This document shows, piece after piece, positions 17,047-25,285 of a stretch of 64,000 nucleotides of DNA. The notes under the pieces were generated by a model, which did no database searches, was not told the origin of the DNA, and saw only the letters and a list, made by a program, of their open reading frames with translations. Origin of the DNA: Terrimicrobium sacchariphilum (lineage in GTDB: Bacteria > Verrucomicrobiota > Verrucomicrobiia > Chthoniobacterales > Terrimicrobiaceae); NCBI RefSeq assembly GCF_001613545.1, contig NZ_BDCO01000002.1, forward strand, positions 2,046,001 through 2,110,000, read 5' to 3'. A program made the translations under genes and the position numbers. Position 1 is the stretch's first letter. Each line of letters opens with the position of its first letter.

Positions 17047-17820
17047 CTAGTCTTTCTTCAACGCCTTCTGGTAGAGGGAGTTGGCGAAATCCCAGTTAAC
17101 CACATTCCACCACGCGGTGACATATTCCGGGCGGCGGTTCTGGTATTTCAGGTAATAGGCGTGTTCCCACACATCGAGTCCGAGAATGGGTTCCTCGTCC
17201 TCCATGATCGGGGAGTCCTGGTTCGCGGTGGATGTGATCTCGAGCTTCCCGTCATCGAGCACGAGCCAGGCCCAGCCGCTGCCGAAGCGCTTCATGGCCG
17301 CCTCGTCGAATTTCTTCTGAAACTCCGCGAAGGAGCCAAACTGCTTGTTGATCGCCTCGGCCAGTTCGCCCTTCGGTTCGCCGCCGCCCTTGGGGCTCAT
17401 CATCTGCCAGAAAAGCGAGTGATTCACATGCCCGCCCACATTGTTGCGCAGGCCGGTGCGGATGCTTTCCGGGGCCTTGTCGAGATCCTTGAGGAGTTCC
17501 TCCGGGGTCAGCTTGGCGAGCTCCGGCTGATCGGCGAGGAGCTTGTTGGCGTTGTCCACGTACGCCTTGTGGTGCTTGTCGTGGTGAATTTTCATCGTCT
17601 CCGTGTCGATGGAGGGATTCAGCGCGTCGTAGGCGTAGGGCAGGGGAGGGAGGGTGTAGGGACCCGTCGGAGCCGGAGCGGAGGTTGGGGCGGCGGAAGT
17701 CTGAGCGAAAATGTTGCCGAGCGGAGCAGCCAGCCAGGTGGCAAGGAGGCTTCCAGCGGAGAGTTTGAAGAGAGAGCGCCGGTTTAGCGGAGTGGGGGTG
17801 GAGTCGATCGTCGGTTTCAT
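17047..17820 (-). CDS. Tat-exported superoxide dismutase (Mn/Fe type)
   Basis: A 257-residue protein. Residues 13-20 (NRRSLFKL) are a twin-arginine motif followed by a hydrophobic stretch ending GNIFAQ, so it should be folded with its metal and exported by Tat to the periplasm. The mature part starts with [18 protein letters not shown]. The four metal ligands are present: H79 (MKIHHDKHH), H134 ([10 protein letters not shown]), D216 and H220 (DVWEHAYY). [10 protein letters not shown] plus ANQDSP favour manganese. A Thr/Ala/Pro linker joins signal and domain. It is divergent from pstS, with 228 bp between the start codons. Confidence 0.93.
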   Translation of the reverse strand: MKPTIDSTPTPLNRRSLFKLSAGSLLATWLAAPLGNIFAQTSAAPTSAPAPTGPYTLPPLPYAYDALNPSIDTETMKIHHDKHHKAYVDNANKLLADQPELAKLTPEELLKDLDKAPESIRTGLRNNVGGHVNHSLFWQMMSPKGGGEPKGELAEAINKQFGSFAEFQKKFDEAAMKRFGSGWAWLVLDDGKLEITSTANQDSPIMEDEEPILGLDVWEHAYYLKYQNRRPEYVTAWWNVVNWDFANSLYQKALKKD

Positions 17821-17968
17821 GATGTTGATGATCAGGTGATTGTGGAGGTTCCTTTGGCTCCGGGGCGGAAGTTCTGGCTAAAGCCACGGAGTTTTGGTGA
17901 CAATCTTGTTTCAATTTACGACGCGCAAAGGCTTTTTGGCCGTGCGATACAAAAAAATGCCGATCCAA

Positions 17969-17986
17969 ATGTTACGGAATTGTAAC
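17969..17986 (+). promoter_or_regulatory. Pho-box-like direct repeat upstream of pstS
   Basis: ATGTTAC, GGAA, TTGTAAC: two 7-mers with a 4-bp spacer, an 11-bp period. This is the layout of the PhoB box (CTGTCAT repeats with 4-bp spacing) and keeps TGTnA in both halves. The same bases also form an inverted repeat TGTTAC/GTAACA. It lies 62 bp before the pstS start. PhoB itself is not encoded in the window. Confidence 0.55.
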
Positions 17987-18048
17987 AATCAACCCTTTGG
18001 CGCTACCCCATATTCCTCGGCACTGTCGGCTCGTAACCTGAATTACCT

Positions 18049-19056
18049 ATGAAACTTCTCTCTCTTCTCAGCGTGGGTGCCGTCTCGACGAGCATTCTCG
18101 CCGGATCGGCGATGGCCCAGCAGCTCTCCGGCGCAGGCGCTAGCTTTCCTGCCCCCCTCTACCAGCGTTGGGCTGCCGAATACAACAAGGTCAACCCCTC
18201 CGTGCAGGTGAACTACCAGTCCGTCGGATCGGGCGCGGGAGTGAAGCAATTCACCCAGGGAACGGTCGATTTCGCCGCCAGTGACGCGGCCATGTCCGAC
18301 GAGGAGATCGCCAAGGTGAAGAACGGCGTCGTGATGATCCCGGCCACCGCCGGCTCGATCGTGATCGCCTACAACCTCCCGGGCGTGACCGACCTCAAGC
18401 TCTCCCGCGACGCCTATGCCGGTATCTTCCTCGGCAAGGTGACGAACTGGAGCGATCCGATCATCGCCAAGGACAACCCGGGTGTCACTCTCCCGAACCT
18501 GCCGATCAACGTGGCTTACCGCTCGGACGGAAGCGGCACGACCTTCGTCTTCACCAAGCATCTCTCGGCCATCAGCAAGGATTTCGCTGATAGCGTGGGC
18601 AGCGACAAATCGGTCCAGTGGCCGGTGGGCGTGGGTGGCAAGGGCAATGACGGCGTGACCGCCCTCATCAAGCAGAGCCCCGGCGCAGTGGGTTACGTCG
18701 AGTACGGTTATGCCGTGAACAACGGCCTCGCGACTGCCCAGCTCCAGAACAAGGCTGGCAACTTCATCAAGGCCACCGACGAGAGCGGCGCGGCGACCCT
18801 CGCCAGCGTGCAGCTCCCGGAGAACCTCCGTATCTGGCCGGAAGACCCGGCTGGCGCTCAGGATTACCCGATTGCCACCTTTACCTGGCTGCTCCTTTAC
18901 AAGCAGAACGCGGATGCCGCCAAGCTGAAGGCGCTCAAGGAATTCGTGACCTACGGTCTCACCGACGGCCAGAAGTTTGCTGGCGAACTCGGCTACATCC
19001 CGCTCCCCGCTCCGGTGGTGGCGAAGGCCAAGGCGGCTCTCGAATCCGTCAAATAA
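18049..19056 (+). CDS. pstS: Phosphate ABC transporter, periplasmic phosphate-binding protein
   Basis: A 335-residue protein with a signal peptide (about residues 1-23, ending SAMAQ). The mature N-terminus LSGAGASFPAPLYQRWAAEY is diagnostic of PstS, as are SVGSGAGVKQFTQGTVDFAASDA and the YRSDGSGTTFVFTKHLS loop that contacts phosphate. It captures inorganic phosphate in the periplasm and delivers it to PstCA. It is the first gene of the pst operon; pstC starts 29 bp later. Confidence 0.96.
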   Translation: MKLLSLLSVGAVSTSILAGSAMAQQLSGAGASFPAPLYQRWAAEYNKVNPSVQVNYQSVGSGAGVKQFTQGTVDFAASDAAMSDEEIAKVKNGVVMIPATAGSIVIAYNLPGVTDLKLSRDAYAGIFLGKVTNWSDPIIAKDNPGVTLPNLPINVAYRSDGSGTTFVFTKHLSAISKDFADSVGSDKSVQWPVGVGGKGNDGVTALIKQSPGAVGYVEYGYAVNNGLATAQLQNKAGNFIKATDESGAATLASVQLPENLRIWPEDPAGAQDYPIATFTWLLLYKQNADAAKLKALKEFVTYGLTDGQKFAGELGYIPLPAPVVAKAKAALESVK

Positions 19057-19085
19057 CCAACCCTTAAACTCGATCGGGCATTCCC

Positions 19086-20054
19086 ATGGCGGACCAGTCC
19101 ACTGGTATTGAACAAGGCGGAATCAAGGCCTTCCGCAAGGGGCCCGATCTATTCCGAGTCCTGTGCTGGGTGGCGTCGGCAGCGACCGTCGCCACCCTCG
19201 CATGGATCATCGGGGAAATCACCCATCAGTCCTGGCCCGCGATCCGGGAGTTTGGGTTTGGCTTTCTTGTCGGGGAAAAATGGATCCCCAATCGCGATCT
19301 GTTTGGCGTGCTTCCGTTCCTCATCGGGACGGCTGTGAGCTCGCTCATCGCGCTACTTTTCGCCCTTCCGCTGGGGCTCGCGATCGCGATTTTTCTGAGC
19401 GAGGATTTTCTCCCTTTGCCCATCCGGCAGGCCATCCGTTTCACGGTGGAGATGCTGGCGGCGATTCCCAGCGTGGTCTACGGCCTCTGGGGTATCGCAG
19501 TGGTCATTCCCCTGGTGCAGAGTTTTGGAGGCTGGGCCGTCGTAGCTTTCAAGAACGTGCCGGTGTTGAATTCGCTCTTCGCTCCGCCAGCCTACGGAAA
19601 CAGCATGCTGACGGCCAGTCTCGTGCTGTCGCTGATGATCCTTCCGACCATTACCGCCATTTCCCGTACTGCGCTTGTGGCCGTGCCGGGAACCTTGCGT
19701 GAAGGCGCTTATGCGTTGGGCGCCACCCGCTGGGAGGCAATCCTGGGGGTGATCGTTCCGACTGCGGCGCCCGGTATCGTCGCGGCGACGATCCTCGCCC
19801 TTGGTCGAGCCATGGGCGAAACCATGGCCATCGCAATGTTGATCGGCAACAGTTCCCGCCTCACGGGTTCGCTCCTCTCTCCGGCTGGAACTCTGGCCGG
19901 GCTGCTGGCCAACCAGTTTGGCGAAGCAGAAGGCATGCAGGTCAGCTCGCTGATGTACGCGGCGCTGCTCCTTGTGGCCATGACACTGCTCGTCAATATG
20001 GCGGGTGAGTTTGTCCTCCGTTATACCCAGAAACGTACCGCTGGAGTTCGATAA
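19086..20054 (+). CDS. pstC: Phosphate ABC transporter permease PstC
   Basis: A 322-residue inner-membrane protein with about six membrane segments. The signature loop that docks to PstB, ALGATRWEAILGVIVPTAAPGI, is intact, as is the MGETMAIAMLIGN stretch typical of PstC. It pairs with PstA to form the phosphate channel. pstA starts 2 nt after its stop codon, so the genes are tightly coupled. Confidence 0.95.
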   Translation: MADQSTGIEQGGIKAFRKGPDLFRVLCWVASAATVATLAWIIGEITHQSWPAIREFGFGFLVGEKWIPNRDLFGVLPFLIGTAVSSLIALLFALPLGLAIAIFLSEDFLPLPIRQAIRFTVEMLAAIPSVVYGLWGIAVVIPLVQSFGGWAVVAFKNVPVLNSLFAPPAYGNSMLTASLVLSLMILPTITAISRTALVAVPGTLREGAYALGATRWEAILGVIVPTAAPGIVAATILALGRAMGETMAIAMLIGNSSRLTGSLLSPAGTLAGLLANQFGEAEGMQVSSLMYAALLLVAMTLLVNMAGEFVLRYTQKRTAGVR

Positions 20055-20056
20055 TC

Positions 20057-20953
20057 ATGACTTCCGCCACTGCTGCTCCCGAGCGACCTGCTCATAAGGA
20101 TTTCTTTCACAAGGCACGCGAAGCCCGCTCGGGCTTCCGGTCGCTGGTGAACCGCGTGCTGAGCGTTGTCTGCGTCACGCTCGCCTTTCTCGCGCTGATC
20201 CCGCTGCTCTCGATCATCTTTCTCGTGTTGAAAAAGGGCCTGCCTCTCCTCAGCTGGAGTGTTTTCACCGAGCTTCCTCCCGCGGCTGGTCAGGTCGGCG
20301 GAGGTATCGGCAACGCCGTGGTCGGCACCCTGCTCATGGTGGGGGTGGCCCTGGTGATTGCCACGCCCTTTGGGATTCTTTCGGCAATTTATGTGAATGA
20401 GTATGCGCCATATTCGCGACTGGCCAATGCCGTGCGATTCGTGGCCAAGCTCCTGACGGGCATTCCGTCGATCATTTGCGGTGTGTTTGCCTATGCCGTG
20501 ATCGTGCTGACGACGGGCGGGTTTTCCGCCTGGGCGGGCGGCTTCGCGCTGGCGATTCTCATCCTGCCGACCATCCTGCTCACAGCCGAGCAGGCTCTTA
20601 TCGGTGTCTCCAAGGCGTATCGTGAGGCCTCCTACGGACTGGGCGCGACGAATTTCCAGACCATCTGGCGCATCGTGCTTCCCGACGCGCTGCCGGCCAT
20701 GATGACCGGCATCATGCTCGCCGTGGCTCGCGCCGCGGGCGAAACCGCGCCTCTGCTTTTCACCGCTTTGTTTAGCCAGTACTGGATCCAAAGCCTCAAG
20801 GAACCCACGGCCTCACTATCGGTGCTCATTTATAACTTCTCGACAGCGCCCGTTCCGCATCAGATTCAGATGGCATGGACTGCGTCCCTGGTTCTGGTGA
20901 TTCTGGTCACGATCGCGAATGTCAGCGCACAGATTGTGTTCCGCAAAAAATAA
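20057..20953 (+). CDS. pstA: Phosphate ABC transporter permease PstA
   Basis: A 298-residue inner-membrane protein with about six membrane segments. The EAA-type loop EASYGLGATNFQTIWRIVLPDALPAMMTGI and the AGETAPLLFTAL segment identify PstA. The first ~25 residues are polar and variable. It starts 2 nt after pstC and ends 6 nt before pstB. Confidence 0.95.
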   Translation: MTSATAAPERPAHKDFFHKAREARSGFRSLVNRVLSVVCVTLAFLALIPLLSIIFLVLKKGLPLLSWSVFTELPPAAGQVGGGIGNAVVGTLLMVGVALVIATPFGILSAIYVNEYAPYSRLANAVRFVAKLLTGIPSIICGVFAYAVIVLTTGGFSAWAGGFALAILILPTILLTAEQALIGVSKAYREASYGLGATNFQTIWRIVLPDALPAMMTGIMLAVARAAGETAPLLFTALFSQYWIQSLKEPTASLSVLIYNFSTAPVPHQIQMAWTASLVLVILVTIANVSAQIVFRKK

Positions 20954-20959
20954 CCCGAT

Positions 20960-21799
20960 ATGCCGCACACCATGGACCAACAACGCCCGGAAACCAGTGT
21001 CGTCTCTAGTGCAAACTTTGCTCCCGTGAATACACCCGCACCTCGCAGCGACTTCCTGAAGGTCGAGAACTTCAACTTCTACTACGGCAAGAAGCAGGCC
21101 CTTTACGGGATCAACATGGAGATCCCGGAGCGCCAGGTGACGGCCTTCATCGGACCCTCCGGCTGCGGCAAGTCGACGCTCCTGCGCAACTTCAATCGCA
21201 TGAACGAACTGATCGACGGCGTTCATCACGAGGGCGAGATCTACCTCAATGGCCGCAGCATCTACGACAAGGCGATCGAGGTCATCGCCCTGCGCCGCAG
21301 TATCGGCATGGTCTTCCAGAAGTCGAATCCCTTCCCGAAGTCGATCTACGAAAATATCGTTTACTCACTGCGTATCGCTGGCGTGAAGGCTCGCAGCATA
21401 CTCGATGAAACCGTGGAGCGCAGCCTGCGCGGCGCGGCTCTGTGGGAAGAGGTGAAAGATCGCCTGCATGACAGCGCTCTCGGCCTCTCCGGCGGCCAGA
21501 TGCAGCGTCTCTGCATCGCCCGGGCTATCGCGAACCGTCCCGAGGTGCTCCTCATGGACGAGCCGTGCTCCGCGCTCGATCCGATCGCGACGGCCAAGGT
21601 GGAGGACCTGATTCACGAGCTGAAGAAGGAATTCACCATCGTTATCGTCACCCACAACATGCAGCAGGCCACCCGCTGCTCCGACAAGACGGCGTTCTTC
21701 TACCTCGGCAAGCTCATCGAGTTCGACGAGACGCAGAAAATCTTTACCAACCCCTCGGAGAAGCAGACCGAGGACTACATCACGGGCCGGTTCGGTTGA
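20960..21799 (+). CDS. pstB: Phosphate ABC transporter ATP-binding protein
   Basis: A 279-residue ATPase that powers phosphate import. Walker A is GPSGCGKST, followed by the PstB-specific [12 protein letters not shown]; the Q-loop is [17 protein letters not shown], the signature LSGGQMQR, Walker [14 protein letters not shown]. The C-terminal [10 protein letters not shown] is the usual PstB end. The first ~30 residues are a non-conserved extension; ATG at 20972 is an alternative start. Confidence 0.97.
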   Translation: MPHTMDQQRPETSVVSSANFAPVNTPAPRSDFLKVENFNFYYGKKQALYGINMEIPERQVTAFIGPSGCGKSTLLRNFNRMNELIDGVHHEGEIYLNGRSIYDKAIEVIALRRSIGMVFQKSNPFPKSIYENIVYSLRIAGVKARSILDETVERSLRGAALWEEVKDRLHDSALGLSGGQMQRLCIARAIANRPEVLLMDEPCSALDPIATAKVEDLIHELKKEFTIVIVTHNMQQATRCSDKTAFFYLGKLIEFDETQKIFTNPSEKQTEDYITGRFG

Positions 21800-21852
21800 T
21801 CGACACGCTGGACGCGCCAGAACTTCAGTAAACTCCATAGAAAGCTCCGACC

Positions 21853-22533
21853 ATGGGCAGTGCACATATCCTTAGTACCTTTGAGTCCGCCTTGAGCGAA
21901 TTTCGCGACAACGCGCTCATGATGGCCAGTCTCACGCAACGCAACTTCGAACATGCCCGCCAGGGGCTCTTTGAACGCGATGAAGACTGGAGCAACACCG
22001 TGATCGCGGACGACGAAGAGGTCGACACTCTTGAGATGCAGCTCGACCGTCAGGGTATCGATCTCATGGTGCGCTTCCATCCCGTGGCCTCCGATCTGCG
22101 CACGGTTGTCTCGACCATGAAATTCAGCGTGAATCTCGAGCGCATCGCCGATCAAAGCGTGAACATCGCCCGGCGCTCGCGCAAGCTCACCGGCCGGACG
22201 CCTGTGCCGGAGCTGGCCGATCTCGCAGAGCAGTATCGCTTTACCGGACTCATGCTCGACGATGCGATCCGAGCCTTTGCCGACAGCAATGTCGAACTCG
22301 CCCGCACCCTGCGCGAACGTGATCGTACGCTCGACATCATGAACCGGGATTTCGCGGAAAAGCTCACCTCCCTCATGCCGGAAAAGCCGGACAACATTCC
22401 GAGCTACATGGACCTGATTTTCACCGCCCGCTTCCTCGAGCGCATTGGTGATCAGGCCAAGAACATCGGCGACGACGTGATCTACGCAGTCTCGGCCGAG
22501 GAGAGTCGCCATCCCCGCCGCGGTGGGGAATAA
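21853..22533 (+). CDS. phoU: Phosphate-signalling regulator PhoU
   Basis: A 226-residue helical protein built of two PhoU repeats (about residues 15-105 and 115-210). Each has the metal-binding E/D-x3-D pattern, for example DDEEVDTLEMQLDRQGIDLMVR and RFLERIGDQAKNIGDDVIY. PhoU links PstSCAB activity to the PhoR sensor kinase and dampens phosphate uptake. It is the last gene of the pst operon; phoB and phoR are not in the window. Confidence 0.94.
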   Translation: MGSAHILSTFESALSEFRDNALMMASLTQRNFEHARQGLFERDEDWSNTVIADDEEVDTLEMQLDRQGIDLMVRFHPVASDLRTVVSTMKFSVNLERIADQSVNIARRSRKLTGRTPVPELADLAEQYRFTGLMLDDAIRAFADSNVELARTLRERDRTLDIMNRDFAEKLTSLMPEKPDNIPSYMDLIFTARFLERIGDQAKNIGDDVIYAVSAEESRHPRRGGE

Positions 22534-22571
22534 GGCGGTCTTTTACGCACCCTTTGCCATCGGCCTGTCAG

Positions 22572-22595
22572 AAATTACGCCATTTCGTGTAATTT
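22572..22595. repeat. Inverted repeat after phoU
   Basis: AAATTAC and GTAATTT are perfect complements with a 10-nt spacer. It sits between the end of the pst operon and the tRNA promoter, and could be a weak terminator or a binding site. There is no T tract. Confidence 0.35.
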
Positions 22596-22600
22596 GAGGC

Positions 22601-22628
22601 TTGCCCTTCAGGGGCGTCTGGGTACTGT
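22601..22628 (+). promoter_or_regulatory. Candidate promoter of the tRNA(CAT)-rpsT unit
   Basis: TTGCCC (22601-22606) and TACTGT (22623-22628) with a 16-nt spacer, placing the start of transcription about 7 nt before the mature tRNA. Confidence 0.45.
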
Positions 22629-22641
22629 TATCGACCCCTTC

Positions 22642-22716
22642 GCCAGAGTAGCTCAGGGGTAGAGCAGGGGACTCATAAGCCCTTGGTCGGGGGTTCAAAT
22701 CCCTCCTCTGGCACCA
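22642..22716 (+). tRNA. tRNA with CAT anticodon (elongator Met, or Ile if lysidine-modified)
   Basis: A complete cloverleaf including encoded CCA. Acceptor stem GCCAGAG/CTCTGGC is fully paired; D-arm GCTC-AGGGGTA-GAGC; anticodon loop CTCATAA (anticodon CAT at 22675-22677); T-arm GGGGG-TTCAAAT-CCCTC with one G-T pair. The G1-C72 pair rules out the initiator. The anticodon stem has an A31-G39 mismatch and a G27-T43 wobble. Whether the C34 is converted to lysidine (Ile2) cannot be told without comparing identity elements. Confidence 0.92.
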
Positions 22717-22731
22717 ATTTTAAGAATAACC

Positions 22732-22998
22732 ATGGCCAATACGAAATCCGCAGCAAAACGCTCCCGTCAAAGCACGATCCGTCACGGGCGCAACTCGAGC
22801 ATTCTCAGCGCTCTCAAGAACGGACAGAAGAAGTTCCGCGCTGCCATCGCCGCCGGCAAGCTCGACGAAGCCAAGGCCGAGTACGTCAATGTGACCTCCG
22901 CTCTGGACAAAGCCGCCAAGCGTGGAGTGATCCATCAGAACAGCGCCGACCGCAAGAAGAGCGTCTTCAATCGCGCCCTTCAGCCGACCAAGGCCTAA
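22732..22998 (+). CDS. rpsT: Ribosomal protein S20
   Basis: An 88-residue basic helical protein starting MANTKSAAKRSRQS, with the conserved GVIHQNSADRKKSVFNRAL C-terminal part. S20 binds the 5' domain of 16S rRNA in the small subunit. It begins 15 nt after the tRNA CCA end, so the tRNA and rpsT are probably co-transcribed and separated by tRNA processing. Confidence 0.96.
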   Translation: MANTKSAAKRSRQSTIRHGRNSSILSALKNGQKKFRAAIAAGKLDEAKAEYVNVTSALDKAAKRGVIHQNSADRKKSVFNRALQPTKA

Positions 22999-23024
22999 CG
23001 CAGTCGCTGCCGCGGGACGGCACA

Positions 23025-24260
23025 ATGATTTCTCAGCCGCAGCAGACGCAAGACGCTGCTGCGGCGATTTCCCGCCGCCTTCCGGAGGCGCTCGCCTTTC
23101 TGCGCGATCTGGTATCGTCCAATAGCTGGACACTAAACCCTTCCGGAGTTCGAGCAAACGCCCGGCTGATTGCCGGGCATTTTGCTGCCCTGGGATTCTC
23201 CGCCGAGCATGTGCCCTCCGAGAATCCCGCTTTCGGCGACCATCTTTTCCTCCGCCGCACGGGTGCAGGCGAGCGCAGCCTGCTCCTAGTCTCCCATCTC
23301 GACACGGTCTTCCCTCCCGAGGAGGAAATGCGCAATGACTTCCACTGGCTGGAGGAGGGCGACCGCATCTACGGCCCGGGAGTGATCGATATCAAGGGGG
23401 GTACGGCCATGATCTGGCTGGTGCTGGTCTCTCTGCGAGATACCAATCCCGAGCTATTCGAAACGACCGACTGGCTTGTCGCGTTGAATGCCGCAGAGGA
23501 GGAGCTTTCCCCGGATTTCCCCCAAGCCTGTTATGAACGCCTGCCCGCGAACACGCGGGCGGCTTTGATTTTTGAAGCCTGCGCCGGACAGGGGGCAGGA
23601 TACTCCCTGGTGAGGGCCCGCAAGGGATCGGCCAACCTGCGAATAACTGTCGAAGGGCGCGGTGCCCATGCCGGAAGCCGTCATCAGGAAGGAGCGAATG
23701 CCGTGGTGCAAGCGGCGGTTTTAATCCAACAGACGGCTGCGCTCACGGACTATGCCCGGAAATTGACGGTGAATGTCGGTTCTGTACGAGGCGGGGGGCC
23801 GATCAATCGGGTTCCGCACGAGTGTGAATTTGAGGTGAATATCCGCGCCTTCGATAACGAAACGCTGCAAAATGCTGTTGATCGCATATATGCGTACGAG
23901 CAGGAGAGTCCGGTTGTGCGAGCGGTGAGCGATGGCTATCCCTGCCGTGTAAGGGTGGCGACCTTGAGCCGGAATCCGGCATGGCCGGCTTCGGCTGGCA
24001 CGGACGAATTGATCAGTATCTGGCAATCTGCTGCTGAAGCGGAAGGCGTTCGCCTCGATGCCGAGGAACGCGGTGGCTTGAGTGATGGGAACTATATCAG
24101 CCAGTTCCTTCCCACCCTGGATGGGCTGGGTCTTTTCGGTCGAAATGGCCATGCCTCGGAACGCAATGCCGATGGCACGAAGGTGCCCGAGTATGCGGAG
24201 AAATCCTCAATTGCCGAGATGGCGAGGGTGAACCTCCGGGCTATTCGATCACTGCTATGA
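23025..24260 (+). CDS. M20-family metallopeptidase (glutamate carboxypeptidase-like)
   Basis: A 411-residue zinc amidohydrolase, probably cytoplasmic since no signal is seen. The M20 motifs are LLVSHLDTVFP, GVIDIKGGTAMIW, the catalytic pair in LNAAEEELSP, the dimerisation-domain GRGAHAGS, and a late His in LFGRNGHASERNADGT. It resembles carboxypeptidase G2-type enzymes that release C-terminal Glu or split dipeptides. The stop overlaps the ATG of the dipeptide epimerase (ATGA, 24257-24260). That coupling suggests the substrate is a murein-derived peptide such as L-Ala-L-Glu, which is an inference. Confidence 0.85.
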   Translation: MISQPQQTQDAAAAISRRLPEALAFLRDLVSSNSWTLNPSGVRANARLIAGHFAALGFSAEHVPSENPAFGDHLFLRRTGAGERSLLLVSHLDTVFPPEEEMRNDFHWLEEGDRIYGPGVIDIKGGTAMIWLVLVSLRDTNPELFETTDWLVALNAAEEELSPDFPQACYERLPANTRAALIFEACAGQGAGYSLVRARKGSANLRITVEGRGAHAGSRHQEGANAVVQAAVLIQQTAALTDYARKLTVNVGSVRGGGPINRVPHECEFEVNIRAFDNETLQNAVDRIYAYEQESPVVRAVSDGYPCRVRVATLSRNPAWPASAGTDELISIWQSAAEAEGVRLDAEERGGLSDGNYISQFLPTLDGLGLFGRNGHASERNADGTKVPEYAEKSSIAEMARVNLRAIRSLL

Positions 24261-25285
24261 ACGTCCATGGTGAGATCTTCACCATTCGTCTGCCGCGCCC
24301 GTTTCGCATCGCCCATGGGGTGAGCCATACCCGGGAGACGGTACTGGTTCAGGTTTCTGATGGCGGATTCACCGGCTGGGGCGAGGGGGCGCTGCCTCCT
24401 TACTATCCTTCCCGCGCCGGGGCGTGCCTGGAATGGTTGCGCCATATTGAGGCAGAGGCTGATCCTTTGGCGGTTCTCCCGCCGGTTCCTGCGGATGCGG
24501 CAGCGGCGCGGGTGGCCTTGGAAATGGCGCGTTTTGATCTGGCGGCTCGGCGGGCCGGTTTGCCGCTTGGGCGGTTCCTCGGCTTGGAAGCTCGTGAGAC
24601 CGTATCCGTCGCCCGTACGCTCTCGATCCCGCAAAATATCGCCGAGTTGGCGGAGATGCTGGCCGACGGACGCGCCCAAGGGAGCCGTCTCTTCAAGCTC
24701 AAGATGGGCGGAGCTGTCGGCTGGGATATCGACTGCGCGCGGCAGGCGGTGCGACTCGCTCCAGATTGCCGATTCATGGCCGATGTGAACGCCGGATGGC
24801 GCATCGGCGAGGCGATCGAGGCGCTTCCCCTTCTGGCAAAGCTCGGGTTTGTCCTCGTGGAGCAGCCGGTCGGTGTGGACTGGGAAAACTGGAGGGAGCT
24901 TCGCGAGTTTACTCGCAGCGCACCGTTGCTGATCGCGGACGAGTCGTTTCAGGACGCGGGAGATCTTCCGGCTGCCATGGAACTCGCCGATGGCGTGAAT
25001 GTGAAAATCATCAAGGCTGGTGGCGTTGCGGCAGCGAAGGACCTGTTGACGGAAGCGCGGAGGCGAGGCTTGCAGACGATGATCGGCGTGATGGTCGAAA
25101 CGGGCATTGCCCGCTCCGCTGCCGCGCAACTCGCCTCCCTGGCCGATTGGGTGGATATCGATCCGCCCGATACAATTCCCACCGAGCCTCTCTGCGGCTT
25201 TGCCATCGAGGGAGATCAGTTACGCTTGCATGAGGGAGCCGGACTGGCCCTCTCAGCGGTTACTGCGGGAGATCGCGCAGGTTGA
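24257..25285 (+). CDS. Dipeptide epimerase (L-Ala-D/L-Glu epimerase-like, enolase superfamily)
   Basis: A 342-residue muconate-lactonising-enzyme-subgroup protein. Lys147 and Lys149 (KLKMGG) and Lys250 (GVNVKIIKAGG) form the two-base catalytic set; metal ligands are Asp176 (DVNAGW), Glu202 (VEQPV) and Asp228 (ADES). The IDPPDTIPTEP segment near the C-terminus is like the DxD dipeptide-binding motif of these epimerases. It would turn L-Ala-D-Glu from peptidoglycan into L-Ala-L-Glu for hydrolysis by the upstream peptidase. Its 3' end overlaps the convergent amidase gene by 26 bp. Confidence 0.88.
   Translation: MNVHGEIFTIRLPRPFRIAHGVSHTRETVLVQVSDGGFTGWGEGALPPYYPSRAGACLEWLRHIEAEADPLAVLPPVPADAAAARVALEMARFDLAARRAGLPLGRFLGLEARETVSVARTLSIPQNIAELAEMLADGRAQGSRLFKLKMGGAVGWDIDCARQAVRLAPDCRFMADVNAGWRIGEAIEALPLLAKLGFVLVEQPVGVDWENWRELREFTRSAPLLIADESFQDAGDLPAAMELADGVNVKIIKAGGVAAAKDLLTEARRRGLQTMIGVMVETGIARSAAAQLASLADWVDIDPPDTIPTEPLCGFAIEGDQLRLHEGAGLALSAVTAGDRAG

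Noticed and set aside
22683-23024. Upstream extension of the M20 peptidase frame
   Set aside because: It overlaps the tRNA and rpsT in another frame; the ATG at 23025 gives a normal family N-terminus.
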